A DNA stretch of 64,000 nt from Pseudovibrio sp. Alg231-02 (GTDB taxonomy: Bacteria > Pseudomonadota > Alphaproteobacteria > Rhizobiales > Stappiaceae): contig NZ_FREX01000006.1 of assembly GCF_900143565.1 (NCBI RefSeq), positions 187,753-251,752 on the forward strand, given 5' to 3'. This document shows, one piece after another, positions 44,424 to 52,777 of this stretch. The notes below the pieces were generated by a model. The model saw nothing but the letters and a program-made list of their open reading frames with translations, was not told where the DNA came from and did no database searches. Within the stretch, counting starts at the first letter, position 1. Every line of letters starts with the position of its first letter. A program made the position numbers and the translations under genes.

Positions 44424-45398
44424 ATGTTTTTAGCTGATCTTGGAAACAGTAATGTTTTTGTCGTTATCCTTACTCTTTTAGCAGTATCGGGTACTATCTA
44501 CGCATTACTTATGCCGCTGTTCGATCGTGACGAGTTGAAAAGTAGAATGAAGTCAGTCGCTCTTGAGCGTGAGCAAATCCGTGCACGCGAAAGAAGTAGA
44601 CTCGCAAATCAGAAAGAGAATGAGCGTGTTTCTCTCCGGAGTAGTCCGAAAGAGAGTGTGCGTGAGTTTGTTGATAAATATAACTTAAAAAATCTTTTGG
44701 CTAGTGAAAGCTTGATTAGAAAACTGAAAATGGCGGGATATAGGGGGGCCTCACCTTTATATACTTATTTGTTTCTGCAAATTATTTTACCGATTGGATT
44801 TTTTGCGTTTACATTTTTCTATCTGGAAGTCGTTCTCAAGATTGAGACTTCAATCGCTGGGGTCCTTTTGATATCATTATTGGTCGCAGCTATTGGTTTT
44901 GTTGGTCCAGGCGTTTTTGTGCAGAACCAAATAGCAAAAAGGCAAGAATCTATAAGATTGGCTTGGCCAGACGCAATGGACCTAATGCTGATCTGCATTG
45001 AATCTGGAATGTCAATCGAGGCAGCATTTAAAAAAGTTGCTGAAGAAGTTGGTACTCAGTCAGCAGCTCTTGCAGAAGAACTGGTATTGGCGACTGCTGA
45101 ATTATCATTTTTAGATGAACGCAGGAGTGCCTATCTGAACCTTGCAGAGCGAACCGGCCTTGATGGTGTTAAGGACGTTGTTGTTGCTCTGATGCAGGCA
45201 GAAAAGTATGGAACTCCTATCGGATTTGCATTGAGAGTGCTTTCAGATGAAAACCGACAGGCGAGAATGCAAGAAGCTGAACGAAAGGCTGCTGCGCTTC
45301 CACCGCGTTTAACGGTACCAATGATGATGTTTTTCATGCCAGTGTTGTTTATTGTAATTATCGCACCGGCTGCAATTCAGGTCATGCAAACTTTCTAA
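44424..45398 (+). CDS. tadC: Tad pilus platform protein TadC
   Basis: 324 residues with the T2SSF domain: an N-terminal helix, a charged linker (residues 30-80), two central helices (LFLQIILPIGFFAFTFF; GVLLISLLVAAIGFVGPG), then WPDAMDLMLICIESGMSIEAAF and the C-terminal RLTVPMMMFFMPVLFIVIIAPA. It partners TadB at the inner membrane. It starts 9 bases after tadB. Its stop is only four bases from the stop of the convergent tadD gene, so no separate terminator fits between them. Confidence 0.94.
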   Translation: MFLADLGNSNVFVVILTLLAVSGTIYALLMPLFDRDELKSRMKSVALEREQIRARERSRLANQKENERVSLRSSPKESVREFVDKYNLKNLLASESLIRKLKMAGYRGASPLYTYLFLQIILPIGFFAFTFFYLEVVLKIETSIAGVLLISLLVAAIGFVGPGVFVQNQIAKRQESIRLAWPDAMDLMLICIESGMSIEAAFKKVAEEVGTQSAALAEELVLATAELSFLDERRSAYLNLAERTGLDGVKDVVVALMQAEKYGTPIGFALRVLSDENRQARMQEAERKAAALPPRLTVPMMMFFMPVLFIVIIAPAAIQVMQTF

Positions 45399-45402
45399 CC
45401 CA

Positions 45403-46185
45403 TCACGCCTTGCCCAGCATGGTCTTCAAGTATGCCACATTCTCGGCGGCTTGGCGTGGGTCTATATCGGATTGGGCGACGCGAACGGCTTCGTCAAACC
45501 GGCCTTGCAGTCCAAGGGTCAGAGCAAGGTTTTGGCGAACCTGACTGCCAGCTTTGCCGGTATCCAGTGCTGTTCGTAAAGTCGTCTCTGCGTTGCGCAG
45601 ATCGCCTCCCAGCAGGTAGGACATTCCCAGGTTATTCAAAACAGTTGGCTCATTTGGTGAAAGCTTCAGCGCTTGCTGGTAGGTTGAGCGTGCTTGTTTT
45701 GTCTCACCGAGTTGATCCAGAATAGCCGCCTTTGCAGAAAGCATCTTCCAGTTTGGCTGTGCTGGGTCGAACGCATTGTCAATGACATTGAGCGCTTCCT
45801 GCAACTTGCCGTTTTCAGCTAGCACTTTGCCATAGCTTGCCGCAATCGTGTTGTTATCAGCATTAGCGATGACACCACGTCGTAAAATTGCTTCTGCTTG
45901 TTGGCCCTGGCCATCAATTCTCAAAGCTGCTGCAAAGTTCAGGATCGTCCGTGGATTTTTCTGATCTTTGGCATAAGCACCGCCCCAATAGGCGAGGGCT
46001 TTTTGCATCTCTTGTGAGCCAGGTTTAAGCTGCTGGTTCTGTGAGATAGATGCCTGAGCGCGTGGTTTGTTGGTTGCGCAGCCGGAAAGTGCAAGCCCAC
46101 AAACCAGCAACAGCGAGACAGCTGTTGCACTTCTTAAAATGCCAGAAGACATCTTAGTTGTGTGTGTGCGGTCAAATACGGCCAT
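45403..46185 (-). CDS. tadD: TadD-like TPR lipoprotein
   Basis: 260 residues from the ATG at 46185 (GAGGG upstream; the frame is open nine residues further). A lipoprotein signal ends at LALSGCATNK. The rest is tetratricopeptide repeats, for example ILNFAAALRIDGQGQQAEAIL, ALNVIDNAFD and TVLNNLGMSYLLGGDLRNAETTLRTAL. TadD proteins are outer-membrane lipoproteins that help secretin assembly, like PilF pilotins. Placed tail to tail with tadC, it is transcribed separately from the main pilus operon. Confidence 0.88.
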   Translation of the reverse strand: MAVFDRTHTTKMSSGILRSATAVSLLLVCGLALSGCATNKPRAQASISQNQQLKPGSQEMQKALAYWGGAYAKDQKNPRTILNFAAALRIDGQGQQAEAILRRGVIANADNNTIAASYGKVLAENGKLQEALNVIDNAFDPAQPNWKMLSAKAAILDQLGETKQARSTYQQALKLSPNEPTVLNNLGMSYLLGGDLRNAETTLRTALDTGKAGSQVRQNLALTLGLQGRFDEAVRVAQSDIDPRQAAENVAYLKTMLGKA

Positions 46186-46385
46186 AGAACCCTCAACAAC
46201 GAAGCAATTCAAATATTGTTTGAAAATCTAATATTATCCCTAATTTCTGGTTAATTTAGTGCAGGTGCACCCACTGTTGGGCGGGGGAGCAGCAAGCTGA
46301 ATGTCTTGCGCAGAACCAGTAACGCCGTTAGGTTGCCACAACGCTGCCCGTATAGGACAGAACACAAATTTCAAACATCTCATCA

Positions 46386-47780
46386 ATGGAGCTCCCGGTG
46401 CACGGACCGTTAATTTCTGCCGATAAAACAGTAAATCCAATCCCGGTCGTAGCGCTCTCTGCCAGTGAGTTAGAAGCGTATCTTGATGCCGCGGGTTCCA
46501 TGGTGAAATCTTGGGCGAAAGCGCAGGAGTTTACAGCTGCTTTTGGGGAGACTCTGGCAGTTCCAAATGAAGCAGGCAATATTGCAACCGTGCTGTTTGG
46601 ATATGGTGAAAGCCAGAGAGATGCTTTGGAAACAGGCGCTGCTCTTAATAAAAAGCTCCCAGCTGGTGCGTTTGAACTTGCAAAAGGCTTTGAAGATCCA
46701 GCTGGTATCGCTCTCGGGTTCTCACTCGCAGCCTACCGTTTTGATGCTTATAAGAAAGTCCCTGCATCAAAGTCTCAGCTCGTCATCAGCGAGCCGGGCA
46801 TTTTGGAAGAGCTAGCACCAATTATCGCTGGTGCGCACCTGGCAAAAGATCTCATCAATACGCCCGCGAATGATATGGGTCCGGAAGAACTTGCCGCAGC
46901 AGCTTGCCAGCTATTTGAAGATCATGGCGGATCTTCAAAGGTCATCATGGGCGATGTTCTGGAGAACGAGTTCCCGCTTGTGCATGCCGTCGGCAACGGC
47001 AGTGACAGGGCACCGCGCCTGATTGATGCGACTTGGGGCAAAGAGACTGATCCGAAAATCACCTTGGTCGGCAAAGGGGTGATCTTCGACAGTGGCGGTT
47101 TGGACGTAAAGCCAGCAGCAGGCATGATCCTTATGAAGAAGGATATGGGCGGCGCGGCAAATGTTCTTGGCTTGGCAGCAATGATCATGAAAGCCGAGCT
47201 GCCAATGCGCTTGCGCGTGATTATTCCTGCCGTTGAAAATGCGATCTCGGGCCGCTCCTTCCGCCCTTCTGACATTTTCACAAGCCGTAAAGGTCTTTCT
47301 GTAGAGATCGGAAATACAGATGCTGAAGGACGCTTGGTTCTGGCAGATGCACTTGCACTGGCTGATGAAGAGAGCCCGGAGCTGATTGTTGATATGGCAA
47401 CACTGACAGGTGCAGCCCGTGTCGCGCTGGGGCCTGATTTGCCGCCGTACTATACTGACGATGAAGACTTGGCCGAAACCATCGCTGTTCACAGTGAAGC
47501 CGTGAATGATCCTTTGTGGCGCCTGCCACTCTGGAAGCCATATAAGAAATACATCACCTCCAAAACAGCTGATCTGGCAAACATCAACACAAGCGGAGCA
47601 GGCTTTGCAGGCTCAATCACTGCAGCTTTGTTCCTTCAAAGATTCGTTGAAAACGCGGGAAGCTGGGTACATCTTGATATCTACGGTTGGACCCCAATTG
47701 AGAAAGATTTCAGAACCCATGGCGGAGAAGCCCAGGCAATTCGGGCACTTTTTGACATGTTGAAGACCCGATTTGCCTAA
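46386..47780 (+). CDS. Leucyl aminopeptidase family protein (M17)
   Basis: 464 residues. The C-terminal catalytic domain has the M17 dinuclear metal and active-site elements: VGKGVIFDSGGLDVKPAAGM, KKDMGGAANVLG and the signature NTDAEGRLVLADAL. Residues 1-150 form the less conserved N-terminal domain. It is a cytoplasmic peptidase of the PepA/PepB group cutting N-terminal residues from peptides. It is divergent from tadD and followed by a perfect palindrome before the MarR gene. No signal peptide is seen. It belongs to no evident operon, and lies inside the pilus region by position only. Confidence 0.92.
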   Translation: MELPVHGPLISADKTVNPIPVVALSASELEAYLDAAGSMVKSWAKAQEFTAAFGETLAVPNEAGNIATVLFGYGESQRDALETGAALNKKLPAGAFELAKGFEDPAGIALGFSLAAYRFDAYKKVPASKSQLVISEPGILEELAPIIAGAHLAKDLINTPANDMGPEELAAAACQLFEDHGGSSKVIMGDVLENEFPLVHAVGNGSDRAPRLIDATWGKETDPKITLVGKGVIFDSGGLDVKPAAGMILMKKDMGGAANVLGLAAMIMKAELPMRLRVIIPAVENAISGRSFRPSDIFTSRKGLSVEIGNTDAEGRLVLADALALADEESPELIVDMATLTGAARVALGPDLPPYYTDDEDLAETIAVHSEAVNDPLWRLPLWKPYKKYITSKTADLANINTSGAGFAGSITAALFLQRFVENAGSWVHLDIYGWTPIEKDFRTHGGEAQAIRALFDMLKTRFA

Positions 47781-47845
47781 GCAAAGTGCAGATTGCGCTG
47801 TCAAAATTACTTAATACCTCAATCTGGTAAGGGTCCCGAAATGAT

Positions 47846-47870
47846 TTGCAGGCTAGGTTTTAGCCTGCAA
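47846..47870. promoter_or_regulatory. Perfect 25-base palindrome before the MarR gene
   Basis: Arms TTGCAGGCTA (47846-47855) and TAGCCTGCAA (47861-47870), a perfect 10-bp inverted repeat with five bases between, end 21 bases before the MarR ATG. MarR proteins bind dyads of this size and often repress themselves. With no T-run it is less likely to be a terminator of the peptidase gene. Confidence 0.5.
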
Positions 47871-47891
47871 TAGGGATTAGGACGATAAAAT

Positions 47892-48242
47892 ATGCCCGTA
47901 GAGATCCGCCCGTCGCAGGCGCTTAAGCTATGGCATGATGTAGTGTTGGAATTGGTGCGCGCAGCAGATCAGGATTTGACTGCTCGCCAAATGTCTATTC
48001 TTTTAACTGTATATCTTGAGCCTCCACCACATACCGTGCGCGGACTTGCGCAAAAACTAGGGGTAACCAAGCCTGCAATTACGCGCGCATTGGATACACT
48101 TGGAACAAACAAGCTGCTTTCCAGAAAGCGTGATGAAAATGACCGCCGCAATGTCGTTGTCACACGCACAGTTGCTGGGGCGCTGTATCTGGAACAGCTT
48201 GGTGATCTGGTCTCAGAAAAAGCTCAGGACCTTTCGCGTTGA
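47892..48242 (+). CDS. MarR family transcriptional regulator
   Basis: A 116-residue protein, short for MarR. The winged helix is plain: RQMSILLTVYLEPPPHTVRGLAQKLGVTKPAITRALDTLGTNKLLSRKRDENDRRNVVVTRT (recognition helix within KPAITRALDTL), with the DxRxxx wing motif (ENDRRN). The usual N-terminal and C-terminal dimer helices are reduced. It is followed by the NlpC/P60 gene 61 bases on and may be co-transcribed with it. A perfect palindrome upstream suggests self-control. Ligand unknown. Confidence 0.87.
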   Translation: MPVEIRPSQALKLWHDVVLELVRAADQDLTARQMSILLTVYLEPPPHTVRGLAQKLGVTKPAITRALDTLGTNKLLSRKRDENDRRNVVVTRTVAGALYLEQLGDLVSEKAQDLSR

Positions 48243-48303
48243 TCGAAAGGCGGAACCAAGACATTATCACTCCGCTATGCCATTTTGATTGGAGGGGCCT
48301 CAT

Positions 48304-49173
48304 ATGACTGCTCAACTTGACCGCCGTTTACATCCGGTAAGGCCAGACCTGGCTTCCACTGACTATCGCGGTCAGGTGCAATCTGAGCGTTTTGTGGAAG
48401 GGACTGACTACTCTGTCAAAGCAGATAAGATTGAGCTACGTGCTCGGCCAGATGTTGCATGCGGAATCGATACTGAACTGAATTTTGGCGAAACCTTTCG
48501 TGTATTCGAGACAACACAAGAAGGCTGGTCTTGGGGACAGTTGCAAACAGACGGATATGTCGGCTGGTTGCCGACAAACGTGCTGGGGCCTGTTGAGCAA
48601 ACAACTCACAGAGTGATTGCCCTGCGCACCTATCGCTACCCGGAAGCCGAAATGAAACGCCCAGCTCTGGGGCAGGTCTCCATGGGAGCACTGGTAAGCG
48701 TTGTGGGATATGAGACCACGCGCGGGCTGGAGTTTGCACAGCTTGCCGATGGCTCGTTTATGGTCAAAAAACACTTGGTAGAGCAGACTGATAAAGCGGC
48801 CGACTGGGTGAAAGCAGCAGAAGCGATGGTCGGAACGCCATATCTTTGGGGGGGACGCTCTACTCTGGGGCTGGATTGCTCCGGCTTGATCCAACTTGCG
48901 CTCCAGACGGGCGGTGTAAATGCCCCACGTGACGCGGATATGCAGGAAGCCATGCTGGGTGAGCAACTCGACCTCTCCAGCGGCCTGCCAACTTTGCAGC
49001 GCGGCGACTTGATGTTCTGGAAGGGGCATGTGGGCGTTATGTCTGATTCTGAGACCTTGCTGCATGCCAACGGTCACACAATGACGGTCGCTTATGAAGG
49101 GCTTCAGGCAGCTCTTAAACGCATTGGCGAGAACGAATTTGGCCAGCTCACCTCTGTGAAGAGACTAAGTTGA
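48304..49173 (+). CDS. NlpC/P60 cell-wall hydrolase with SH3-like domain
   Basis: 289 residues from the ATG at 48304 (TTGGAGGGG upstream). Residues 35-165 are SH3-like repeats (WSWGQLQTDGYVGWLP). The NlpC/P60 domain follows with catalytic Cys192 (GLDCSGLIQLAL), His242 (WKGHVGVMSD) and polar residue His254 (LLHANGHT). Such C40 peptidases cut cell-wall stem peptides or similar gamma-glutamyl links. No signal peptide is visible, so it is either exported otherwise or works on cytoplasmic muropeptides. It follows a MarR gene, and precedes the second pilus segment. Confidence 0.9.
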   Translation: MTAQLDRRLHPVRPDLASTDYRGQVQSERFVEGTDYSVKADKIELRARPDVACGIDTELNFGETFRVFETTQEGWSWGQLQTDGYVGWLPTNVLGPVEQTTHRVIALRTYRYPEAEMKRPALGQVSMGALVSVVGYETTRGLEFAQLADGSFMVKKHLVEQTDKAADWVKAAEAMVGTPYLWGGRSTLGLDCSGLIQLALQTGGVNAPRDADMQEAMLGEQLDLSSGLPTLQRGDLMFWKGHVGVMSDSETLLHANGHTMTVAYEGLQAALKRIGENEFGQLTSVKRLS

Positions 49174-49313
49174 ACCGGTGTTTACCCGCGCTTAACCATA
49201 AAGCACATTATCGGCATATCTGACCCGTCAATTCGCGCAAATTAGGTTTTCGTTCACTAAAATAATCGCACAAATAACTAGTAAAATTTAACAGTTATTC
49301 GGTGGGGTTTGCC

Positions 49314-49823
49314 GTGTTTTGGAAGCTGCAAAAACAGGTCTCTGACCGTTCGTCAAAAATTGCCTCTGTCGCAATCTCTACTGCGATGATCGCAGGCATC
49401 TCTGCTACGTCAATCACACCCGCCTCTGCGGATGTTGAGGTGGTCGCCGATCAGGCAAAAGTCTTCCGTCTCGAGGAGCCAGCCGAAACCATCATTCTTG
49501 GAAATCCAAGCATTGCAGATGTGACAGTGCACGACCGCGTGACAATCGTAATCACGGGCAAATCCTATGGCACAACCAATCTGGTTGTCCTGAACGATGC
49601 CTCTGAGCCCGTTGTCGAAGAGCTGATCACCGTGACAGCAGAAATGGCCGGCTACGTCGCCATCCAACGCAATAGCAACCGCTTCACCTACTCCTGCAAC
49701 CCCGACTGCCACGAAGTCCTGCGTCTGGGTGACAATAAGAAAAAGATTGAGGATGTCGCCGCCACCATCAGTGTTCGCAATGAATTGGCGCAAGACGGAA
49801 CCGTGGCAGGTAACGGTCAATAG
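49314..49823 (+). CDS. Pilus N-domain protein resembling the CpaC N-terminus
   Basis: 169 residues from GTG 49314, chosen because GGTGGGG lies six bases upstream; a GTG at 49302 has none. A signal peptide (SVAISTAMIAGISATSITPASA) precedes a single pilus/secretin N-domain (AKVFRLEEPAETIILGNPSIADVTVHDR; TITGKSYGTTNLVVLN-like). It resembles the CpaC domain at 38.6 kb but ends without secretin. The C-terminus has a Cys pair (YSCNPDCHEV). It is 13 bases before a TadE gene, so it is probably an auxiliary periplasmic Tad component. Confidence 0.78.
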   Translation: MFWKLQKQVSDRSSKIASVAISTAMIAGISATSITPASADVEVVADQAKVFRLEEPAETIILGNPSIADVTVHDRVTIVITGKSYGTTNLVVLNDASEPVVEELITVTAEMAGYVAIQRNSNRFTYSCNPDCHEVLRLGDNKKKIEDVAATISVRNELAQDGTVAGNGQ

Positions 49824-49836
49824 CAGGTAGGCTCTC

Positions 49837-50415
49837 ATGCAATTCTTGTCACACAAAGAGACAGCTAAAGAATATCGGCGCACTACCCAAAAGTCACTGC
49901 TGAGTTTCTTTTCAGATTTTCGTGGTGTGACGGCGATTGAATTTGCGCTTATCGCTCCGGTTCTATTTGGGATCCTATTAGCAATTATGGAACTCGGCCT
50001 CTCGATGCTGGTTGAGGTCTTATTAGATAATGCTGTTGCTGAAGCTGCGAGGCAGATCAGAACAGGTCAAGTTCACTTTGCTCAAGAGAATGGCGACTAC
50101 AATAAAACTAAGTTTAAGAATGTTATTTTGGAAAATGGGACTGGCTTGCTGAAAGCGGTTGAAGACAAAATCTTCATTGATGTGGAAGCGTTTGACGACT
50201 TTGGTGACATACGTGATTACAAACCATTGGTAAAGGATGGCGCAGTTGTCATGGAACAGAAGTGGGATCCAGGGCAAGCCAGCGACGTTGTTATCGTTCA
50301 AGTTGTCTGCTCGTGGCCAATGATAAGCTCAAGAATGGTTGGAATTTTTGGTCAGGCAGAAGATGGAAGCCGAATTCTTGTTGCAACAGAAATTTTTAGA
50401 AACGAACCTTTCTAA
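49837..50415 (+). CDS. TadE-type pseudopilin, copy 1
   Basis: 192 residues with a TadE-like prepilin sequence: a cytoplasmic stretch of about 30 residues, then FRGVTAIEFALIAPVLFGILLAIMELG. The Gly and the Glu at +5 fit CpaA cleavage. A periplasmic domain of about 130 residues follows (DNAVAEAARQIRTGQV, a typical TadE helix). TadE and TadF are minor pseudopilins needed for Tad pilus assembly. It has AGGTAGG upstream and lies in tandem with a second pseudopilin 21 bases later. Confidence 0.85.
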   Translation: MQFLSHKETAKEYRRTTQKSLLSFFSDFRGVTAIEFALIAPVLFGILLAIMELGLSMLVEVLLDNAVAEAARQIRTGQVHFAQENGDYNKTKFKNVILENGTGLLKAVEDKIFIDVEAFDDFGDIRDYKPLVKDGAVVMEQKWDPGQASDVVIVQVVCSWPMISSRMVGIFGQAEDGSRILVATEIFRNEPF

Positions 50416-50436
50416 TAAATAGGGTCGGCCAAGTTC

Positions 50437-51057
50437 ATGAATTATCGCAAAAACATCAAATGGCTCTATTCCAATAAAGATGGTGTGGCGTCAATTGAGT
50501 TTGCAATTTTATTACCGATGTTAGCATTTCTCTTTCTCGGTATGGTCGAGCTAACAACGGCTGTTTCTTATGATCGACGTGTTAGTAAAGCTGGGGCTGC
50601 AATTGCGGATCTTATCGCGCGCTCAGATGATGTCACAGATGGGATGGCTGACATCAACAGGGCTATCGATCATCAGATGGCCCCGTTTGAGGATGTCGAT
50701 ATCGAAATCAAAATTGGAATGATCCTAATTAGGAATAATCGACCTCAAGTTGTTTGGAGTTGGGAGAATAGCAAAAGCGAACCGCCTTGGCCTCAAGGTA
50801 GCGAGCCTGATGGTATTTCATTTTCAAACAAGATGCTGATTAATGGGCGATATTACGTCGTCTCAACATCGCAGTTTGAATACAAGTTCCTATTAGGGGC
50901 AGCATTGAACAATTTGTATAAACTGGTGTCTAAACCAAGTGCAGATGACAGCGAGAAGTTTGTGTCAATTTCTTTAAGCGATAGCTTCATACTTCTCCCT
51001 AGAAGGGTCTCCTGTGTAGAGTATGATGACCATTGCGCAAACTGGCCGCCGTCATAA
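50437..51057 (+). CDS. TadE/TadF-type pseudopilin, copy 2
   Basis: 206 residues: short cytoplasmic start (NYRKNIKWLYSNKDG), then the prepilin helix VASIEFAILLPMLAFLFLGMVEL with Glu at +5 after Gly, and a periplasmic domain starting DRRVSKAGAAIADLIARSDDV. It most resembles TadE/TadG-like minor pilins. It contains two C-terminal Cys (RRVSCVEYDDHCANW) that could pair. It is 21 bases downstream of the first pseudopilin, making a pair outside the main locus. Confidence 0.85.
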   Translation: MNYRKNIKWLYSNKDGVASIEFAILLPMLAFLFLGMVELTTAVSYDRRVSKAGAAIADLIARSDDVTDGMADINRAIDHQMAPFEDVDIEIKIGMILIRNNRPQVVWSWENSKSEPPWPQGSEPDGISFSNKMLINGRYYVVSTSQFEYKFLLGAALNNLYKLVSKPSADDSEKFVSISLSDSFILLPRRVSCVEYDDHCANWPPS

Positions 51058-51330
51058 TAACAACTACGTAAGATTTAGTGCTGTAATCTAAATATTGATG
51101 TGTCATAACTTCGCAGATCGCCAAAAACTGCTGTTTTGTGATCTTTACCGATAGATTTGTTAGCTCAAATGTTGAATAAGCGCCCCAAGCTTGGCGAAGA
51201 ATTTAACGCACATATCGCTGAACAGTCACAGAGCTGCGATAGTATGGCTGAGACCTCCCCTCAAGAGCCCTATCGCAACACTCTTGAGCTCGGGCTGGTG
51301 CGGTATGTGGAAAATGAAAAGAGGCTATCA

Positions 51331-52752
51331 ATGGCTACCAATCGGACCTATGACCAAATCCAGGTCGGAGATTCCGTCACTCGCTCCCGCATCTGTACAG
51401 CAAACGATCTTTACGTTTTTGCGCACGCGTCTGGCAACATCAATCCACTGCATCTGCCAAACGCGCAGTGGGAAGGCATTGAGAAGAAAGATGGCCCGTC
51501 CGCACCGTTCATGTGGGGCGCTACTCTGATCTCAGCCGTCGTCGGCAACTACCTCCCAGGTCCTGGCTGTGTGTACCGCGATCAGACACTTTCTTTCCAT
51601 AACAAGGTGAAAGTGGATCAGGTTCTCGACGTCACTGTAACCGTTCTGGAAAAACTGCCAGATAACATCATCCGCCTTGCAACAAGTGTGAAGGTTGACG
51701 ATGGCACTCTGGTTGCTGAAGGTGAAGCTCGGGTAGAAGCACCAACAAAATCAATTTCTTACGATGCAGAAGAGCTGCCAGGCCTGCTGATGAAGCGCCA
51801 CCAGCACTTTGATCGTCTCGTTGCAACTGCTGCTCAGCTGCCAGCGATCCCGACTTCTGTTGTGTGTCCAGACGATGCAAACTCCCTCGGTGGTGCAGTC
51901 ATGGCCGCTCAGGCTGGTCTGATCATCCCGATCCTGTGTGGTCCTGAAAAACGCATTCAGGCTGCTGCTGAAAAAATCGGTGCAGACATCTCCGGTTACG
52001 AGTTGATCGACACACCTGATGAAGGTTCTGCGGCTGCTAAAGCTGTTGCGCTGGTTCATGAAGGCCGCGTGCGGTCCGTTATGAAGGGTCACCTTCACAC
52101 AGATGACCTGCTGCGCCACGTTGTGAAGCGCGAAGGTGGTCTGCGCACCAAGCGTCGCCTGTCACATGCGTTCGTAATGGATGTTCCGGGTCGCGAAACC
52201 CCGCTCATCGTCTCTGATGCTGCAATCAACATTGCACCAGACCTGATGTCAAAAGTTGATATCACTCAGAACGCAATCGACGTTGCTCGTGCTATCGGTA
52301 TTGAGCCTCCAAAAGTCGGCATCCTGTCCGCTCTTGAAACCGTAAACCCGGCGATCCCATCCACCATCGATGCAGCTGTGCTGTCCAAGATGGCTGAGCG
52401 TGGTCAGATCAAAGGCGGTATCGTTGACGGTCCTCTGGCGATGGATAACGCGATTGATCTTGAAGCTGCTCGTACCAAAGGCATCGAATCCGTTGTTGCA
52501 GGTCGTGCAGAAGTGCTGATCGTGCCAAATCTCGAAGCTGGCAACATGGTCGTGAAAGAGCTGACCTTCCTTGCTCATGCAGAAACAGCTGGCCTCGTAA
52601 CCGGTGCACGCGTGCCAATCATCCTCACCAGCCGCGCTGACAACGATCGTGCGCGTCTCGTTTCTTGTGCTTTGGCATCCATGTACGACTACTACCTGCG
52701 CAACGGCGCTGCGTATGTTGGTGAACAGGATCTGGCAGAAGCCGCAGAGTAA
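51331..52752 (+). CDS. Bifunctional MaoC dehydratase / phosphate acetyltransferase
   Basis: 473 residues from the ATG at 51331, where AAGAGG lies six bases upstream; an upstream frame to 51157 would add 58 poorly family-like residues. The N-terminal MaoC hotdog domain (about 5-130: YDQIQVGDSVTRSR, FAHASGNINPLHLP) is fused to a PTA/PTB domain (about 160-470: KGHLHTDDLLRHV, HAFVMDVPGRE, ALETVNPAIPSTIDAAVLSKM, DGPLAMDNAIDLEAA). It makes acyl-phosphate from acyl-CoA, used by acetate kinase directly downstream. This fusion-plus-ackA pair is known in alphaproteobacteria. The MaoC part's substrate is open. Confidence 0.92.
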   Translation: MATNRTYDQIQVGDSVTRSRICTANDLYVFAHASGNINPLHLPNAQWEGIEKKDGPSAPFMWGATLISAVVGNYLPGPGCVYRDQTLSFHNKVKVDQVLDVTVTVLEKLPDNIIRLATSVKVDDGTLVAEGEARVEAPTKSISYDAEELPGLLMKRHQHFDRLVATAAQLPAIPTSVVCPDDANSLGGAVMAAQAGLIIPILCGPEKRIQAAAEKIGADISGYELIDTPDEGSAAAKAVALVHEGRVRSVMKGHLHTDDLLRHVVKREGGLRTKRRLSHAFVMDVPGRETPLIVSDAAINIAPDLMSKVDITQNAIDVARAIGIEPPKVGILSALETVNPAIPSTIDAAVLSKMAERGQIKGGIVDGPLAMDNAIDLEAARTKGIESVVAGRAEVLIVPNLEAGNMVVKELTFLAHAETAGLVTGARVPIILTSRADNDRARLVSCALASMYDYYLRNGAAYVGEQDLAEAAE

Positions 52753-52777
52753 TTTCGGGATAGCTGAGAAAACAATA

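Noticed and set aside
51157-51330. 58-residue N-terminal extension of the MaoC-PTA protein
   Set aside because: The downstream ATG has a well-placed AAGAGG and matches family length; the extension shows no domain.
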